From Dyella japonica A8 (GTDB lineage: Bacteria > Pseudomonadota > Gammaproteobacteria > Xanthomonadales > Rhodanobacteraceae): a stretch of 64,000 bases of DNA. A program made the position numbers and the translations under genes. The notes beneath the pieces are model-generated. The model worked only from the letters and a program-made list of their open reading frames with translations. It was not told the DNA's origin and did not search any database. This document shows, in pieces, positions 47,857 to 57,214 of this stretch (position 1 is the stretch's first letter; each line of letters begins with the position of its first letter). Location of the stretch: NCBI RefSeq assembly GCF_000725385.1, contig NZ_CP008884.1, positions 930,001 through 994,000 on the forward strand. Direction: 5' to 3'.

Positions 47857-48378
47857 ATGACCCCGAACATGATTTCTGCGCTGATGATCCCGCTGATGGC
47901 CTTCGTCGTCTGGCGCCGTGTGCGCGGCAGCTTCGGGCGGCAGCCGATCCGCCGCCAGCGGATGATCTTCCGCATCGTCGTCTTCTGTGTCGTCGCCGGC
48001 CTGCTGGGGCTGAGCGGGCTGCACAACGTCCGGCTGCTCGAGGGCCTCGCGGGAGGCGTGCTGGCGGGCGCTGCGCTGGGTACGGTCGGCCTGCGCCTGA
48101 CGCACTTCGAGCGCGATGCGCAGGGCAACGACCTCTACATTCCCAACGCCTGGATCGGTGGCCTGGTCACTGCCTTGCTGATCGGGCGCCTGGCCTGGCG
48201 TCTGCTGGTCGTCATGCCGCAGCTGCAGGGCCTGGCGATGGCGCACGCGGCCCCGCCGATGGGCAACAGCCCGCTGACACTGGCCATCTTCGGCCTGATG
48301 ATCGGCTACTACGTCTGTTACTTCGCCGGCCTGCTGGTGCATCACCGCCGTTTCGAACGGGGCCAGCTGGCGGGCTGA
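47857..48378 (+). CDS. CcdC-like (DUF1453) membrane protein
   Basis: 173 aa from ATG 47857, which has GAGG upstream; an in-frame start 15 codons earlier is less likely. Five or six hydrophobic segments (near 5-22, 37-55, 60-82, 105-125, 140-165), with FRIVVFCVVAGLLG, GLAGGVLAGAALGTVGLRLTHFE and YIPNAWIGGLVTALLIGR. This resembles the DUF1453/CcdC family of unknown function. Convergent with the PII gene, 5 bases apart. Confidence 0.75.
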   Translation: MTPNMISALMIPLMAFVVWRRVRGSFGRQPIRRQRMIFRIVVFCVVAGLLGLSGLHNVRLLEGLAGGVLAGAALGTVGLRLTHFERDAQGNDLYIPNAWIGGLVTALLIGRLAWRLLVVMPQLQGLAMAHAAPPMGNSPLTLAIFGLMIGYYVCYFAGLLVHHRRFERGQLAG

Positions 48379-48383
48379 CGGGC

Positions 48384-48836
<453 letters not shown>

Positions 48837-48916
48837 TCACAGAAGTGGAGCATGCCGATAGTGGCATTTGAACTTATGAACCTAAACTTCCTTCCGACGA
48901 GTTCGAGGTGCTATCC

Positions 48917-49165
48917 ATGATGGATAGGCAGGATATCGATCAACTTGCCCAGCGTCTTGTTTCGTTGGTTCCGCCAGGATTGGCTCAGGCGCAACAGGAT
49001 TTGCGCACCAACTTCGGCGATGTCCTGGCGCAGGGATTGCGCCGCCTTGACCTAGTCACCCGCGAAGAGTTTGAGGTCCAGACTCAACTGCTGGCGCGTA
49101 CCCGCGCCAAGGTTGAGGCCCTGGAGAAGCGAATCGCAGATCTTGAGGCTGGTGCCGGCACCTGA
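48917..49165 (+). CDS. ubiK: Ubiquinone biosynthesis accessory factor UbiK
   Basis: 82 aa from ATG 48917 (GAGG eight bases upstream). The BMFP/YqiC pattern: an N-terminal amphipathic region (DQLAQRLVSLVPPGLAQAQQDL), a middle segment FGDVLAQGLRRLDLVTREEFEVQTQLL and a C-terminal coiled coil ARTRAKVEALEKRIADLEA. UbiK binds UbiJ and supports ubiquinone synthesis; ubiJ and ubiB are at 60.7-63.0 kb in this window. Confidence 0.93.
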   Translation: MMDRQDIDQLAQRLVSLVPPGLAQAQQDLRTNFGDVLAQGLRRLDLVTREEFEVQTQLLARTRAKVEALEKRIADLEAGAGT

Positions 49166-49331
49166 CGAATGACGGGTGCGGCACGGGCCCATGTCCCGGG
49201 AGCCGCCCCCGATTTGTCACCCTCACCCCGAGAACGGTCGGGGGCGGCTATTTTTCTCTGCAGGTCGCTTGAGGGAGTTGCTCCGTGTTTCAGCCTGGCA
49301 GCCACTCCCGCGCCCGTCTCCCACGAGCGTC

Positions 49332-50831
49332 ATGAGTCTTGCCGTCACTCTCAGCCGGGCCCAGGAGGGCGTGGCGGCGCCGCAGGTCATGGTGGAAGTC
49401 CACCTGTCTGGCGGCCTGCCCGGCACCAATATCGTGGGACTTCCAGAAGCGGCCGTGCGCGAAGCGCGCGACCGCGTTCGCGTGGCGATCCAGAACACCG
49501 CGTTCGAGTATCCCAACCGCAAGGTCACGGTGAACCTCGCCCCCGCCGAACTGCCCAAGGATGGCGGGCGCTTCGACCTTGCCATCGCGCTGGGCATCCT
49601 GGCTGCCGGCGGGCAGGTGCCGCGAGAGAAGCTGGACGATTGCGAATTCCTGGGCGAGCTTGCCCTGTCCGGCGCCTTGCGCGGGGTTTCGGGTGTGCTG
49701 CCGGCCCTGTTGCGCGCGCGGGCGCGCGGCCGGCGCGTGGTGGTTCCGCGTGCCAATGCCGCCGAGGCGGCGCTGGTCGCCGATGCTGAGGTGCTGGTCG
49801 CCGACACGCTGGCCGATGTCTGCGGCTGGCTGCGCGGTGCACATGACCTGGCGCCGCCCGGCGAAGCCTCCGCCATCTACGACGGAACCATTGGCCCCGA
49901 CCTCGCCGACGTGCGCGGCCAGTTGCAGGCGCGCCGCGCGCTGGAGATCGCTGCCGCCGGTGGCCACCATCTGTTGCTGCTCGGCCCACCGGGTACAGGC
50001 AAGACCATGCTGGCCGAGCGACTGCCGGGCATCCTGCCGCCGCTCACCGAATCGGAGGCGCTGGAAACCTGCGCCATCCTCTCTGTCGCCGGCCAGACGG
50101 TCGATCCCAAGCTCTGGCGTCGGCGGCCTTTCCGCGCACCGCACCACACGAGTTCCGCCGTGGCCCTGGTGGGCGGTGGCGCGGTGCCGCGCCCGGGCGA
50201 GATCTCGCTGGCCCACAACGGCGTGCTGTTCCTGGATGAGTTGCCTGAATTTGGCCGGCATGTGCTGGATGTGCTGCGCGAGCCGATGGAATCCGGGCAC
50301 ATCGTCATTTCGCGCGCGGCGCGCCAGTCGACGTTTCCGGCCCAGTTTCAGCTAGTGGCGGCCATGAATCCCTGCCCCTGCGGCTACGCGGGCGATCCGC
50401 GCCAGCGTTGCCAGTGCACGCCCGATCAGGTGCAGCGCTATCGCGGCCGGGTTTCCGGGCCGCTGATGGACCGCCTGGACCTCTGCATCGAAGTACCGCG
50501 CGTTCCGCTGGGTGAGCTGGGTACGCCGCGCGGGCCGAACGACGAGGACTCGGGCACCGTCCGGTCCCGGGTGATCAAGGCCCGCCAGCACGGCCTGATG
50601 CGCGCCGGCCGGGCGAACGCCGAGATCAGCACCCGCGAACTGGAGCGCGACTGCGCGCTGGGGCCTGCCGAGCGGCATTGGTTCGAAGGGGCGCTGGAGC
50701 GGCTGGGGTACTCGGCGCGTGCCTATCACCGCACGCTGCGCGTGGCCCGGACCATTGCCGATCTCGACGGCGGCGCCGCCCTGCTGGATCGTTCCCATCT
50801 GGCCGAAGCCTTGATGTATCGCCGTTTCTGA
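49332..50831 (+). CDS. comM: ComM/YifB family Mg-chelatase-like AAA+ helicase
   Basis: 499 aa from ATG 49332. Hexameric branch-migration helicase that extends recombination in natural transformation. N-terminal domain S5-like (EVHLSGGLPGTNIVGLPEAAVREARDRVRVAI), Walker A LLGPPGTGKTMLAERL (about 215), Walker B GVLFLDELPEF, sensor region MNPCPCGYAGDPRQRCQC with a Cys cluster, and the C-terminal lid ARTIADLDGGAALLDRSHLAEALMYRRF. Together with dprA it makes competence likely, but no pilus or ComEC gene is in the window. Confidence 0.95.
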   Translation: MSLAVTLSRAQEGVAAPQVMVEVHLSGGLPGTNIVGLPEAAVREARDRVRVAIQNTAFEYPNRKVTVNLAPAELPKDGGRFDLAIALGILAAGGQVPREKLDDCEFLGELALSGALRGVSGVLPALLRARARGRRVVVPRANAAEAALVADAEVLVADTLADVCGWLRGAHDLAPPGEASAIYDGTIGPDLADVRGQLQARRALEIAAAGGHHLLLLGPPGTGKTMLAERLPGILPPLTESEALETCAILSVAGQTVDPKLWRRRPFRAPHHTSSAVALVGGGAVPRPGEISLAHNGVLFLDELPEFGRHVLDVLREPMESGHIVISRAARQSTFPAQFQLVAAMNPCPCGYAGDPRQRCQCTPDQVQRYRGRVSGPLMDRLDLCIEVPRVPLGELGTPRGPNDEDSGTVRSRVIKARQHGLMRAGRANAEISTRELERDCALGPAERHWFEGALERLGYSARAYHRTLRVARTIADLDGGAALLDRSHLAEALMYRRF

Positions 50832-50884
50832 GACGGCAGACCATGCCAAATGGCGCTTGCGGGCAATTTTTGAACTGACGGGTA

Positions 50885-50912
50885 TTGACTTGGGTTGGGC
50901 GAGGCGTATTAT
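50885..50912 (+). promoter_or_regulatory. Promoter upstream of the antiporter leader
   Basis: TTGACT (50885-50890), 16-base spacer, TATTAT (50907-50912). A strong sigma-70 match. A start near 50919 would give a leader of about 195 bases before the antiporter ATG at 51114. Confidence 0.75.
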
Positions 50913-50939
50913 CTGTACCCGCTAGTTCTGCATTGAACT

Positions 50940-51083
50940 ATGCCTGCCACCCCGGTATCGGTACTCCCCTCCCCTCCCCCGTCCGATACCGGGGCTTGGC
51001 CCTTTCCTCCCGACGCGCCCAACCCCTTCAAACCGTTGCTCCTGCGTGAGATGGACGGTCTCTTCGCGTGCGTGATCCGATAG
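50940..51083 (+). CDS. Proline-rich upstream ORF in the antiporter leader (candidate)
   Basis: 47 codons from ATG 50940 to TAG 51081-51083, in the same frame as the antiporter and 30 bases before its ATG. It has 12 prolines within residues 2-32, including SPPPS (11-15) and PFPP (21-24), and a more ordinary C-terminus (KPLLLREMDGLFACVIR). Proline-rich leaders such as MgtL and MgtP control downstream transporters by ribosome stalling. Against: no ribosome site is visible, and the C-rich run that makes the prolines could be structural. Low confidence as a gene. Confidence 0.35.
   Translation: MPATPVSVLPSPPPSDTGAWPFPPDAPNPFKPLLLREMDGLFACVIR
50950..50994 (+). other. Strong hairpin in the antiporter leader
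   Basis: Perfect 12-bp stem CCCCGGTATCGG / CCGATACCGGGG (50950-50961 with 50983-50994) around a 21-base loop of C-runs (CTCCCCTCCCCTCCCCC). No T-run follows, so it is not a simple intrinsic terminator. It covers codons 4-19 of the upstream ORF. Confidence 0.85.
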
Positions 51084-51113
51084 TTGCCGCTGCGATCGCT
51101 CGAAGGACCGTGC

Positions 51114-52904
51114 ATGACGCTGGATCTCGGACTGTTGCTGGTGTGCATTCTCGGCGTCGGTTTTCTCGCCCAATGGCTGGCCTGGCGGGTGAGGCTGCCC
51201 GCCATCCTGTTCCTCCTGCCTGCCGGCATCCTGATGGGGCCGGTGGTGGGCGTGCTGGCGCCGGACAGATTGCTGGGGCCGCTGTTGTTCCCGGTGGTGT
51301 CGCTGGCCGTGGCGCTGATCCTGTTCGAAGGCAGCCTGACCCTGCGCTTCAGCGAGCTGCGCGAGATCGGTCGCGCCGTGCGCGGACTGGTGACCTATGG
51401 CGCCGTGATCGCCGTCTTCCTGCTTGGCGTGGCCGCGCACTATCTCGCGGGCCTGAGCTGGGAAGTCGCGCTGCTGTTCGGTGCGCTGACCTGCGTCACC
51501 GGCCCCACCGTGATTGCGCCGATGCTGCGCACGGTGCGGCCGAATGCGCGCATCGCCAATACCCTGCGCTGGGAAGGCATCGTCATCGATCCACTGGGTG
51601 CCCTGTTTGCCGTGCTGGTGTACGAAGCCATCGTGTCCCGCCACCAGGGCCATACCATCGGCGTCTTCCTTGCCGTGGTCGCCAGCGGCGTGCTGGTCGG
51701 CCTGCTGGCGGCGTGGACGCTCGCCTTCCTGCTGCGACGCCAGATGATCCCGGAATACCTGCGGAACTACGGCACGCTGGTCGCGGTGCTGCTGGCGTTC
51801 ACCGTATCGAACGCGATCACGCATGAGTCGGGCCTGCTCGCGGTGACGATCATGGGCATCGCGCTCGGCAACATGCGTGGCGTGCACATCGACGATATCC
51901 TCGATTTCAAGGAGAACCTCACCACCCTGCTGGTGTCGACGCTCTTCATCCTGCTGGCGGCGCGACTGAGCTGGCCGTTGCCGGACGGCGTACTGTGGTC
52001 GGGCATCGTCATCTTTCTGGTGGCCCAGCTGGTCGTGCGTCCCGTCACGGCCGTTCTCGCCAGCATCGGCAGCGCATTGAGCTGGCGTGAGCGCGCGCTC
52101 ATCGCATGGATCGCACCGCGCGGCATCGTGGCGGCGGCGGTCTCCGCCCTGTTCGCGTTGAAGCTCGAAGCGCTCGGCATGCCAGGGGCCCGGCAACTGG
52201 TGCCGCTCGTCTTCATCCTGATCATCGGCACCGTCGTCGTGCAGAGTGCCACGGCGCGCCCGCTGGCCCGCTGGTTGAACGTGGCCGAACCCGATCCCAA
52301 CGGCGTGCTCATCTACGGCTCGGATCAGGCAGCGCGCGTGGTGGCGCGCGCCTTGGTGGACGCAGGTTTCCACGTCGTGGTGGCCGACGAGCACTGGGAT
52401 GGCATCAGGCAGGCGCGCATGGAAGGCCTGCCGACCTTCTTCGGTTTTCCTGCGTCGTCGTACGCCGAGCGCCATCTCGATCTCACGGGCGTCGGCCGCC
52501 TGCTGGCGATGTCGAACAACCGCGAGCGCAATGCCTTGAGCTGTGTGTATTACCGGCAGGAATTCGGGCGCGGCAAGGTCTATCGACTGACCAATGACGA
52601 TGCGCAGGCAACGGACGGCCGCGTGCAGCTCGGTGGCGATCTCGCGGCACCCGCCTTGTTCGAGGCGGGCATGACGCACGAGCGCTTCCTGGAGCGACTC
52701 GCCGACGGCTGGCGCATCAAGTCGACGCGACTGACGGCCACGTTCGACTGGCCGAACTTCATCGAGCAATACGGTTCGCCAACGGTGTTGTTGTTCGGCG
52801 TGGAAGAGAAAGGCGCGTTGCGCGTGGCGTCGGAGAAGCGCGAGCTGGAACCGCGTCCGGGCTGGACGGTGATTGCGCTGGTGCCGCCGGAAGCCGCACC
52901 TTAG
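51114..52904 (+). CDS. CPA-type cation/proton antiporter with TrkA-N domain
   Basis: 596 aa from ATG 51114 (GGA six bases upstream). Residues 1-395 are a Na+/H+ exchanger with about 12 helices; motifs LFPVVSLAVALILFEGSLTL, GALTCVTGPTVIAPMLRTVRPN, WEGIVIDPLGALFAVLVYE (the ion-site Asp) and IAPRGIVAAAVSALFALKLEALG. Residues about 405-520 are a TrkA-N Rossmann domain (GVLIYGSDQAARVVARALVDAG), followed by a C-terminal tail. Family members exchange Na+ or K+ for protons; the TrkA-N domain suggests regulation by nucleotides. It may be controlled by the leader described above. Confidence 0.93.
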   Translation: MTLDLGLLLVCILGVGFLAQWLAWRVRLPAILFLLPAGILMGPVVGVLAPDRLLGPLLFPVVSLAVALILFEGSLTLRFSELREIGRAVRGLVTYGAVIAVFLLGVAAHYLAGLSWEVALLFGALTCVTGPTVIAPMLRTVRPNARIANTLRWEGIVIDPLGALFAVLVYEAIVSRHQGHTIGVFLAVVASGVLVGLLAAWTLAFLLRRQMIPEYLRNYGTLVAVLLAFTVSNAITHESGLLAVTIMGIALGNMRGVHIDDILDFKENLTTLLVSTLFILLAARLSWPLPDGVLWSGIVIFLVAQLVVRPVTAVLASIGSALSWRERALIAWIAPRGIVAAAVSALFALKLEALGMPGARQLVPLVFILIIGTVVVQSATARPLARWLNVAEPDPNGVLIYGSDQAARVVARALVDAGFHVVVADEHWDGIRQARMEGLPTFFGFPASSYAERHLDLTGVGRLLAMSNNRERNALSCVYYRQEFGRGKVYRLTNDDAQATDGRVQLGGDLAAPALFEAGMTHERFLERLADGWRIKSTRLTATFDWPNFIEQYGSPTVLLFGVEEKGALRVASEKRELEPRPGWTVIALVPPEAAP

Positions 52905-53003
52905 TCACCCATTCCCTGCGTGCATGCGTGGGGGCGCTGGACAGGGCCGCGCTCCCCACGCACGCGTCGACGTCCGTGTCGGCTTACGCGAGGCAGGCAC
53001 TGG

Positions 53004-54308
53004 TCAGGCGGCGCTGGCCTGACGCGAGGCGTGGAACTGCGCCTCTTCGGTGGAACCCTTGAGCGCGGTGGTGGACGACTGCCCTTGCTGGATGGCCTGA
53101 GTCACGGCGTCGAAGTAGCCCGTGCCCACTTCGCGCTGGTGCTTCACCGCGGTGAAGCCACGCTCGGCGGCGGCGAACTCCTTCTCCTGCAGTTCCACGA
53201 ACGCGCTCATCTGGCGACGGGCGTAACCATAAGCCAGATCGAACATGCCGTAGTTAAGGCTATGGAAACCGGCCAGGGTGATGAACTGGAATTTGTAGCC
53301 CATGGCGCCCAGTTCCTTCTGGAACGTCGCGATGGTCGCGTCGTCCAGGTTCTTCCTCCAGTTGAAGCTCGGCGAGCAATTGTAGGCCAGCAGCTTGCCC
53401 GGGTACTTCGCGTGGATCGCCTCGGCGAACTTGCGCGCTTCTTCCAGGTTCGGCTTGCTGGTCTCGCACCACACGAGATCGGCGTACGGCGCATAGGCGA
53501 GTCCACGGCTGATGGCCTGGTCCAGGCCGGGCCGCACGCGGAAGAAGCCTTCCACCGTGCGTTCGCCGGTGACAAACGGCTTGTCGTTGTCGTCGATGTC
53601 GGAGGTGAGCAGATCCGCGGCATCCGCATCGGTGCGGGCCACGATCAGCGTGGGCACGCCGAGCACGTCAGCGGCGAGGCGTGCGGCGTTGAGCTTGTCC
53701 ACGGCTTCGCGCGTCGGCACCAGCACCTTGCCGCCCATATGGCCGCACTTCTTCACCGAGGCGAGCTGGTCTTCGAAATGTACGCCGGCGGCCCCCGCCT
53801 CGATCATCGCCTTCATCAGCTCGAACGCGTTGAGCACGCCGCCAAAGCCGGCCTCCGCGTCGGCCACGATGGGCACCATCCAGTCGATGTCGTTCTGCCC
53901 TTCCGCATGGTGCAATTGGTCCGCGCGCAGCAGCGTGTTGTTGATGCGCTTGACCACCTGCGGCACGGAATTGGCCGGATACAGCGACTGGTCGGGATAC
54001 ATCTCGCCAGCGAGGTTGGCATCCGCCGCCACCTGCCAGCCGCTCAGGTAGATGGCCTGCAGGCCGGCCTTCACCTGCTGCATGGCCTGGTTGCCGGTGA
54101 GCGCACCCAGCGCATTGACGAAGTCTTCCTTGTGCAGCGACTTCCACAGGCGCTCTGCGCCGCGACGGGCCAGCGAATGCTCCACCTGCACCGTGCCGCG
54201 CAGGCGCGCTACGTCTTCCGGGCTGTAATGGCGCTGGATACCGCTCCAGCGAGGGTTGTTCTTCCAGTCAATGGCGATCTGTTCAGCGGTGGGAAGCGCG
54301 TTCTTCAT
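53004..54308 (-). CDS. aceA: Isocitrate lyase
   Basis: Glyoxylate cycle: isocitrate to succinate and glyoxylate. 434 aa from ATG 54308, the same length as E. coli AceA. Catalytic KKCGHMGGK with C188, substrate segments [30 protein letters not shown] and [13 protein letters not shown] are intact. Downstream of aceB on the same strand, with a diverged family-C palindrome (54338-54419) between them. Confidence 0.98.
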   Translation of the reverse strand: MKNALPTAEQIAIDWKNNPRWSGIQRHYSPEDVARLRGTVQVEHSLARRGAERLWKSLHKEDFVNALGALTGNQAMQQVKAGLQAIYLSGWQVAADANLAGEMYPDQSLYPANSVPQVVKRINNTLLRADQLHHAEGQNDIDWMVPIVADAEAGFGGVLNAFELMKAMIEAGAAGVHFEDQLASVKKCGHMGGKVLVPTREAVDKLNAARLAADVLGVPTLIVARTDADAADLLTSDIDDNDKPFVTGERTVEGFFRVRPGLDQAISRGLAYAPYADLVWCETSKPNLEEARKFAEAIHAKYPGKLLAYNCSPSFNWRKNLDDATIATFQKELGAMGYKFQFITLAGFHSLNYGMFDLAYGYARRQMSAFVELQEKEFAAAERGFTAVKHQREVGTGYFDAVTQAIQQGQSSTTALKGSTEEAQFHASRQASAA

Positions 54309-54337
54309 GGCATGACTCCAGTGCGTGCTTGCTCTTT

Positions 54338-54419
54338 CGTAGGGGCGCACTTGTCCGCGACCGTCGCGCGGCGGCGCATCCGGTCCTTGGAGTGGTCGCG
54401 CACACGTGCGCTCCTACGG
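54338..54419. repeat. GCACCC-type palindrome, diverged copy, in aceB-aceA gap
   Basis: Arms CGTAGGGGCGCACTTGTCCG (54338-) and CGCGCACACGTGCGCTCCTA (ending 54419) are inverted and resemble the family-C arms. It lies inside the aceBA transcript. Confidence 0.75.
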
Positions 54420-54433
54420 TGAAAAGGCGGTGG

Positions 54434-56032
54434 TCAGTCGATCTGGGCGTAAGCGGCCAGGGTGAGGAAATCGCCGAGTTCGTCGGCGTGCGTGAGTTGC
54501 CGGAGCAGCGCGGCCGCCTGTTCGGCGCGATGCGCTAACGGGCTGTTGCTTTCGACCAGGCGATGCGTGTGCTTGACCAGTGCGTGGTCGAACAAGGCGA
54601 AATCGATGGGCGCGTGGTCGGTGAATTCCAGCGGGCCGCGATGCAGCCACTGCCAGATCTGCGAGCGTGCGATTTCGGCGGTAGCCGCGTCCTCCATCAG
54701 GTGATGGATCGGCACGCAGCCCTGCCCGTCCAGCCACGAGGCGGTATAGCGCAGCGCCACTTCCACGTTGTTGTCGAAACCAGCGCGCGTGATGGTGCCG
54801 CTGCACGGCGCGATCAGCTGGTCGCGGCACACTTTCACGTCGTTGCGTGCGACGTTGAGCTGGTTGGGCGAAGGCATGTACTTGTCGAACACTTCCTGCG
54901 CCACCGGCACCAGCGCGGGATGCGCCACCCAGGTGCCGTCATGGCCGGCCTGCACCTCGCGCAGCTTGTCGGCGCGCACCTTGGCCAGTGCAGCGTCGTT
55001 GGCGGCTTCGTCGCCCTTGATCGGAATCTGCGCAGCCATGCCGCCCATCGCAAATGCGCCGCGGCGATGACAGGTCTGGATCAGCAGCTCCGAGTACGAC
55101 TTCAGGAAGGGCACCGTCATTAGCACCTGGCTGCGGTCGGGCAGCAGGCGGTCGCGATGGCTGCGGAAGGTCTTGAGGTAGGAAAAGATGTAATCCCAGC
55201 GCCCACAGTTGAGGCCGACCACGCGGCCGCGCAGCGCATGCAGGATTTCGTGCATCTGGAACACGGCCGGCAGCGTCTCGATCAGCACGGTGGCCTTCAT
55301 GCAGTCCGGCGGCAGGTCGAGCGCGGCTTCGGCAGCAGCCATCACGTCGTCCCACAGCGCGGCCTCTTCCATCGCCTGCAGCTTGGGCAGGTAGAAATAG
55401 GGGCCGCGATCGCGCGATTGCAGCGCCTGCGCGTTGTGGAAGGCGTACAGGCCGAAATCCACCAGCGCGCCGGCCATCGGCTCGCCGTCGACGGTGATAT
55501 GGCGCTCAGGCAGGTGCCAGCCGCGCGGACGCACGATCAGCACGGCCGGGTTGCCGTTGACGCGGTAATGCTTGCCCTCGGGCGAGGTGTATTCGATCGA
55601 GCCGCTCACCGCATCGCGCAGGTTGATCTGCCCGTCGATCTGATTGGCGAAGGTGGGCGCCGAGGAGTCCTCGAAGTCCGCCATGAACACCTTCGCCCCG
55701 GAATTGAGCGCGTTGATGATCATCTTGCGCTCGACCGGGCCGGTGATCTCCACGCGGCGGTCACGCAGGGCGGCCGGGATCGGGGCGACCGTCCAGTGGC
55801 CCTCGCGGATGGCCACGGTGTCGGCGCGGAAGTCCGGCAGCTCGCCGGCGTCGTACCGGGCCTGACGGGCGTCGCGGGCCGCCAGCAGGTCCAGGCGGCG
55901 GGCATCGAACTGGCGGTGCAGCCCAGCCAGGAAGGCCAGGGCCTGGGGGGTGAGGATGGCATCGTGCGCCGGCGTGGTGGCGCCGTGGACCTGTGCCGGG
56001 GCGAGAACGACGCGTTCCTTGGGGACAGCCAT
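54434..56032 (-). CDS. aceB: Malate synthase A
   Basis: Glyoxylate + acetyl-CoA to malate. 532 aa (E. coli 533). Isoform A signatures: ADFEDSSAPTFANQIDGQINLRDAV, KATVLIETLPAVFQMHEILHALRG, GLNCGRWDYIFSYLK, and the catalytic C-terminal segment with GCVPIHHLMEDAATAEI. First gene of aceBA; 127 bases separate it from the divergent LysR regulator. Confidence 0.98.
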   Translation of the reverse strand: MAVPKERVVLAPAQVHGATTPAHDAILTPQALAFLAGLHRQFDARRLDLLAARDARQARYDAGELPDFRADTVAIREGHWTVAPIPAALRDRRVEITGPVERKMIINALNSGAKVFMADFEDSSAPTFANQIDGQINLRDAVSGSIEYTSPEGKHYRVNGNPAVLIVRPRGWHLPERHITVDGEPMAGALVDFGLYAFHNAQALQSRDRGPYFYLPKLQAMEEAALWDDVMAAAEAALDLPPDCMKATVLIETLPAVFQMHEILHALRGRVVGLNCGRWDYIFSYLKTFRSHRDRLLPDRSQVLMTVPFLKSYSELLIQTCHRRGAFAMGGMAAQIPIKGDEAANDAALAKVRADKLREVQAGHDGTWVAHPALVPVAQEVFDKYMPSPNQLNVARNDVKVCRDQLIAPCSGTITRAGFDNNVEVALRYTASWLDGQGCVPIHHLMEDAATAEIARSQIWQWLHRGPLEFTDHAPIDFALFDHALVKHTHRLVESNSPLAHRAEQAAALLRQLTHADELGDFLTLAAYAQID

Positions 56033-56083
56033 GGGGGCGAACCTCGGTGATGACGATGGGATGACACTAGGTCACCGAAATTA

Positions 56084-56096
56084 GCTTTGACAAAGC
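56084..56096. promoter_or_regulatory. Candidate LysR-type operator between aceB and the regulator
   Basis: GCTTTGACAAAGC is an inverted repeat around one base, within the 127-base AT-rich divergent region; a further CTTTGC half (about 56114) lies 20 bases on. LysR-type regulators bind such dyads beside their own gene. Confidence 0.55.
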
Positions 56097-56159
56097 AAAT
56101 GTTTCAATCTTTGCTATTGTGTTTATCAATGTGTCTGGCAACTCATTGAGTGAAAAGCC

Positions 56160-57200
56160 ATGAAAGACCCTGAAAAAATGCTGCAGGTGCGGAAAAAAGG
56201 CCGATCCAAGACCTTGCGGCGGCGAAAGGGAGATCGTCCGGCAGCGGACGAGGCCGGCCGCTACTACTACAAGGGCAACCGCCAAAAGCAGATGCGTGCC
56301 TTCGTCTACACCGTGAAGCTGGGCACCTTGACCCGCGCGGCCGAGGCCCTGTTTCTGTCTCAGCCAACGGTGAGCCTGCAGCTCCAGGCGCTGGAGCGGG
56401 AGCTGGGCGTGAGCCTGCTGGAGCGCCGCCGCCGCCGTATCAACCTCACCGACGCGGGCGAGGTGCTGTACGAGCTGGCGCGCCCGCTGGTGGAAGGCTG
56501 GGAGCACCTCGACCGCGACTTCCACGCCAAGGTGAAGGGCATGCAGGGCGGCAGGCTGATCATTGCCGCGGGCAGCTCGACCATCCAATACCTGCTGCCC
56601 GACCTGGTGCGTCGCTACCGCGAAAGCTTCCCTGAGGTGCAATTGCAGCTTGCCAACGTCACCGGCAAGGACGGCCTGGCGCTACTGCGCGCGGACGAGG
56701 CGGATTTCGCCATCGGCTCCATGCTCGACGTACCCAACGACATCGCCTGGGCCCCGGTACATCACTACGACCCCATGCTGATCATGCCGACCGATCATCC
56801 CTTGGCGTCCAAAGCCACGGTGACGTTGCAGGATCTCTCTCCTTACGGCCTGATCCTGCCGCCGCAACGCCTGTCCACCTATCGGCTTGTCGACCTCGTA
56901 TTCCAGCAGCAACAGGTGCCCTACCGGGTGGCTATCGAGGTGGGCGGCTGGGACGTGATCAAGGAATACGTCGCGATGGGGCTGGGCATTTCCATCGTCA
57001 CCGGCATCTGCATCACCGAGGCCGATCGCGGACGTCTGGCCGTCCGAAACATGACGCAGTACTTCCCGCAGCGCAGCTATGGTGTGGTGATGCGCAAGGG
57101 CAAATTCCTCAGTCCGGAGGCGAGGGCGTTCATCGATCTGGTGAAGCCGGGATTGTTGACGCACCGCGATTACGACGAGTCAGGACATTCCGAGCGCTGA
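56160..57200 (+). CDS. LysR-type regulator, probably of aceBA
   Basis: 346 aa. The winged helix-turn-helix is at about 45-105 (VKLGTLTRAAEALFLSQPTVSLQLQALERELGVSLLERRRRR), preceded by an unusual 40-residue basic extension (KKGRSKTLRRRKGDR). If translation begins at ATG 56178 the extension is slightly shorter. The effector domain begins at about 130 (GGRLIIAAGSSTIQYLLPDLV) and has the CysB-like phrase GWDVIKEYVAMGLGISIVTG. Divergence from aceB implies control of the glyoxylate shunt; the inducer is not known. Confidence 0.9.
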   Translation: MKDPEKMLQVRKKGRSKTLRRRKGDRPAADEAGRYYYKGNRQKQMRAFVYTVKLGTLTRAAEALFLSQPTVSLQLQALERELGVSLLERRRRRINLTDAGEVLYELARPLVEGWEHLDRDFHAKVKGMQGGRLIIAAGSSTIQYLLPDLVRRYRESFPEVQLQLANVTGKDGLALLRADEADFAIGSMLDVPNDIAWAPVHHYDPMLIMPTDHPLASKATVTLQDLSPYGLILPPQRLSTYRLVDLVFQQQQVPYRVAIEVGGWDVIKEYVAMGLGISIVTGICITEADRGRLAVRNMTQYFPQRSYGVVMRKGKFLSPEARAFIDLVKPGLLTHRDYDESGHSER

Positions 57201-57214
57201 ATCCCGCCGCTCTT

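Noticed and set aside
50950..50994. Hairpin as the intrinsic terminator of comM
   Set aside because: No T-run follows, it lies downstream of a strong promoter for the next gene, and the loop is long; a leader structure is a better explanation, though a factor-dependent terminator remains possible.
50922..52769. 615-codon minus-strand frame opposite the antiporter and its leader
   Set aside because: Mirror of the antiporter frame; Gln/His/Arg-rich without any domain.
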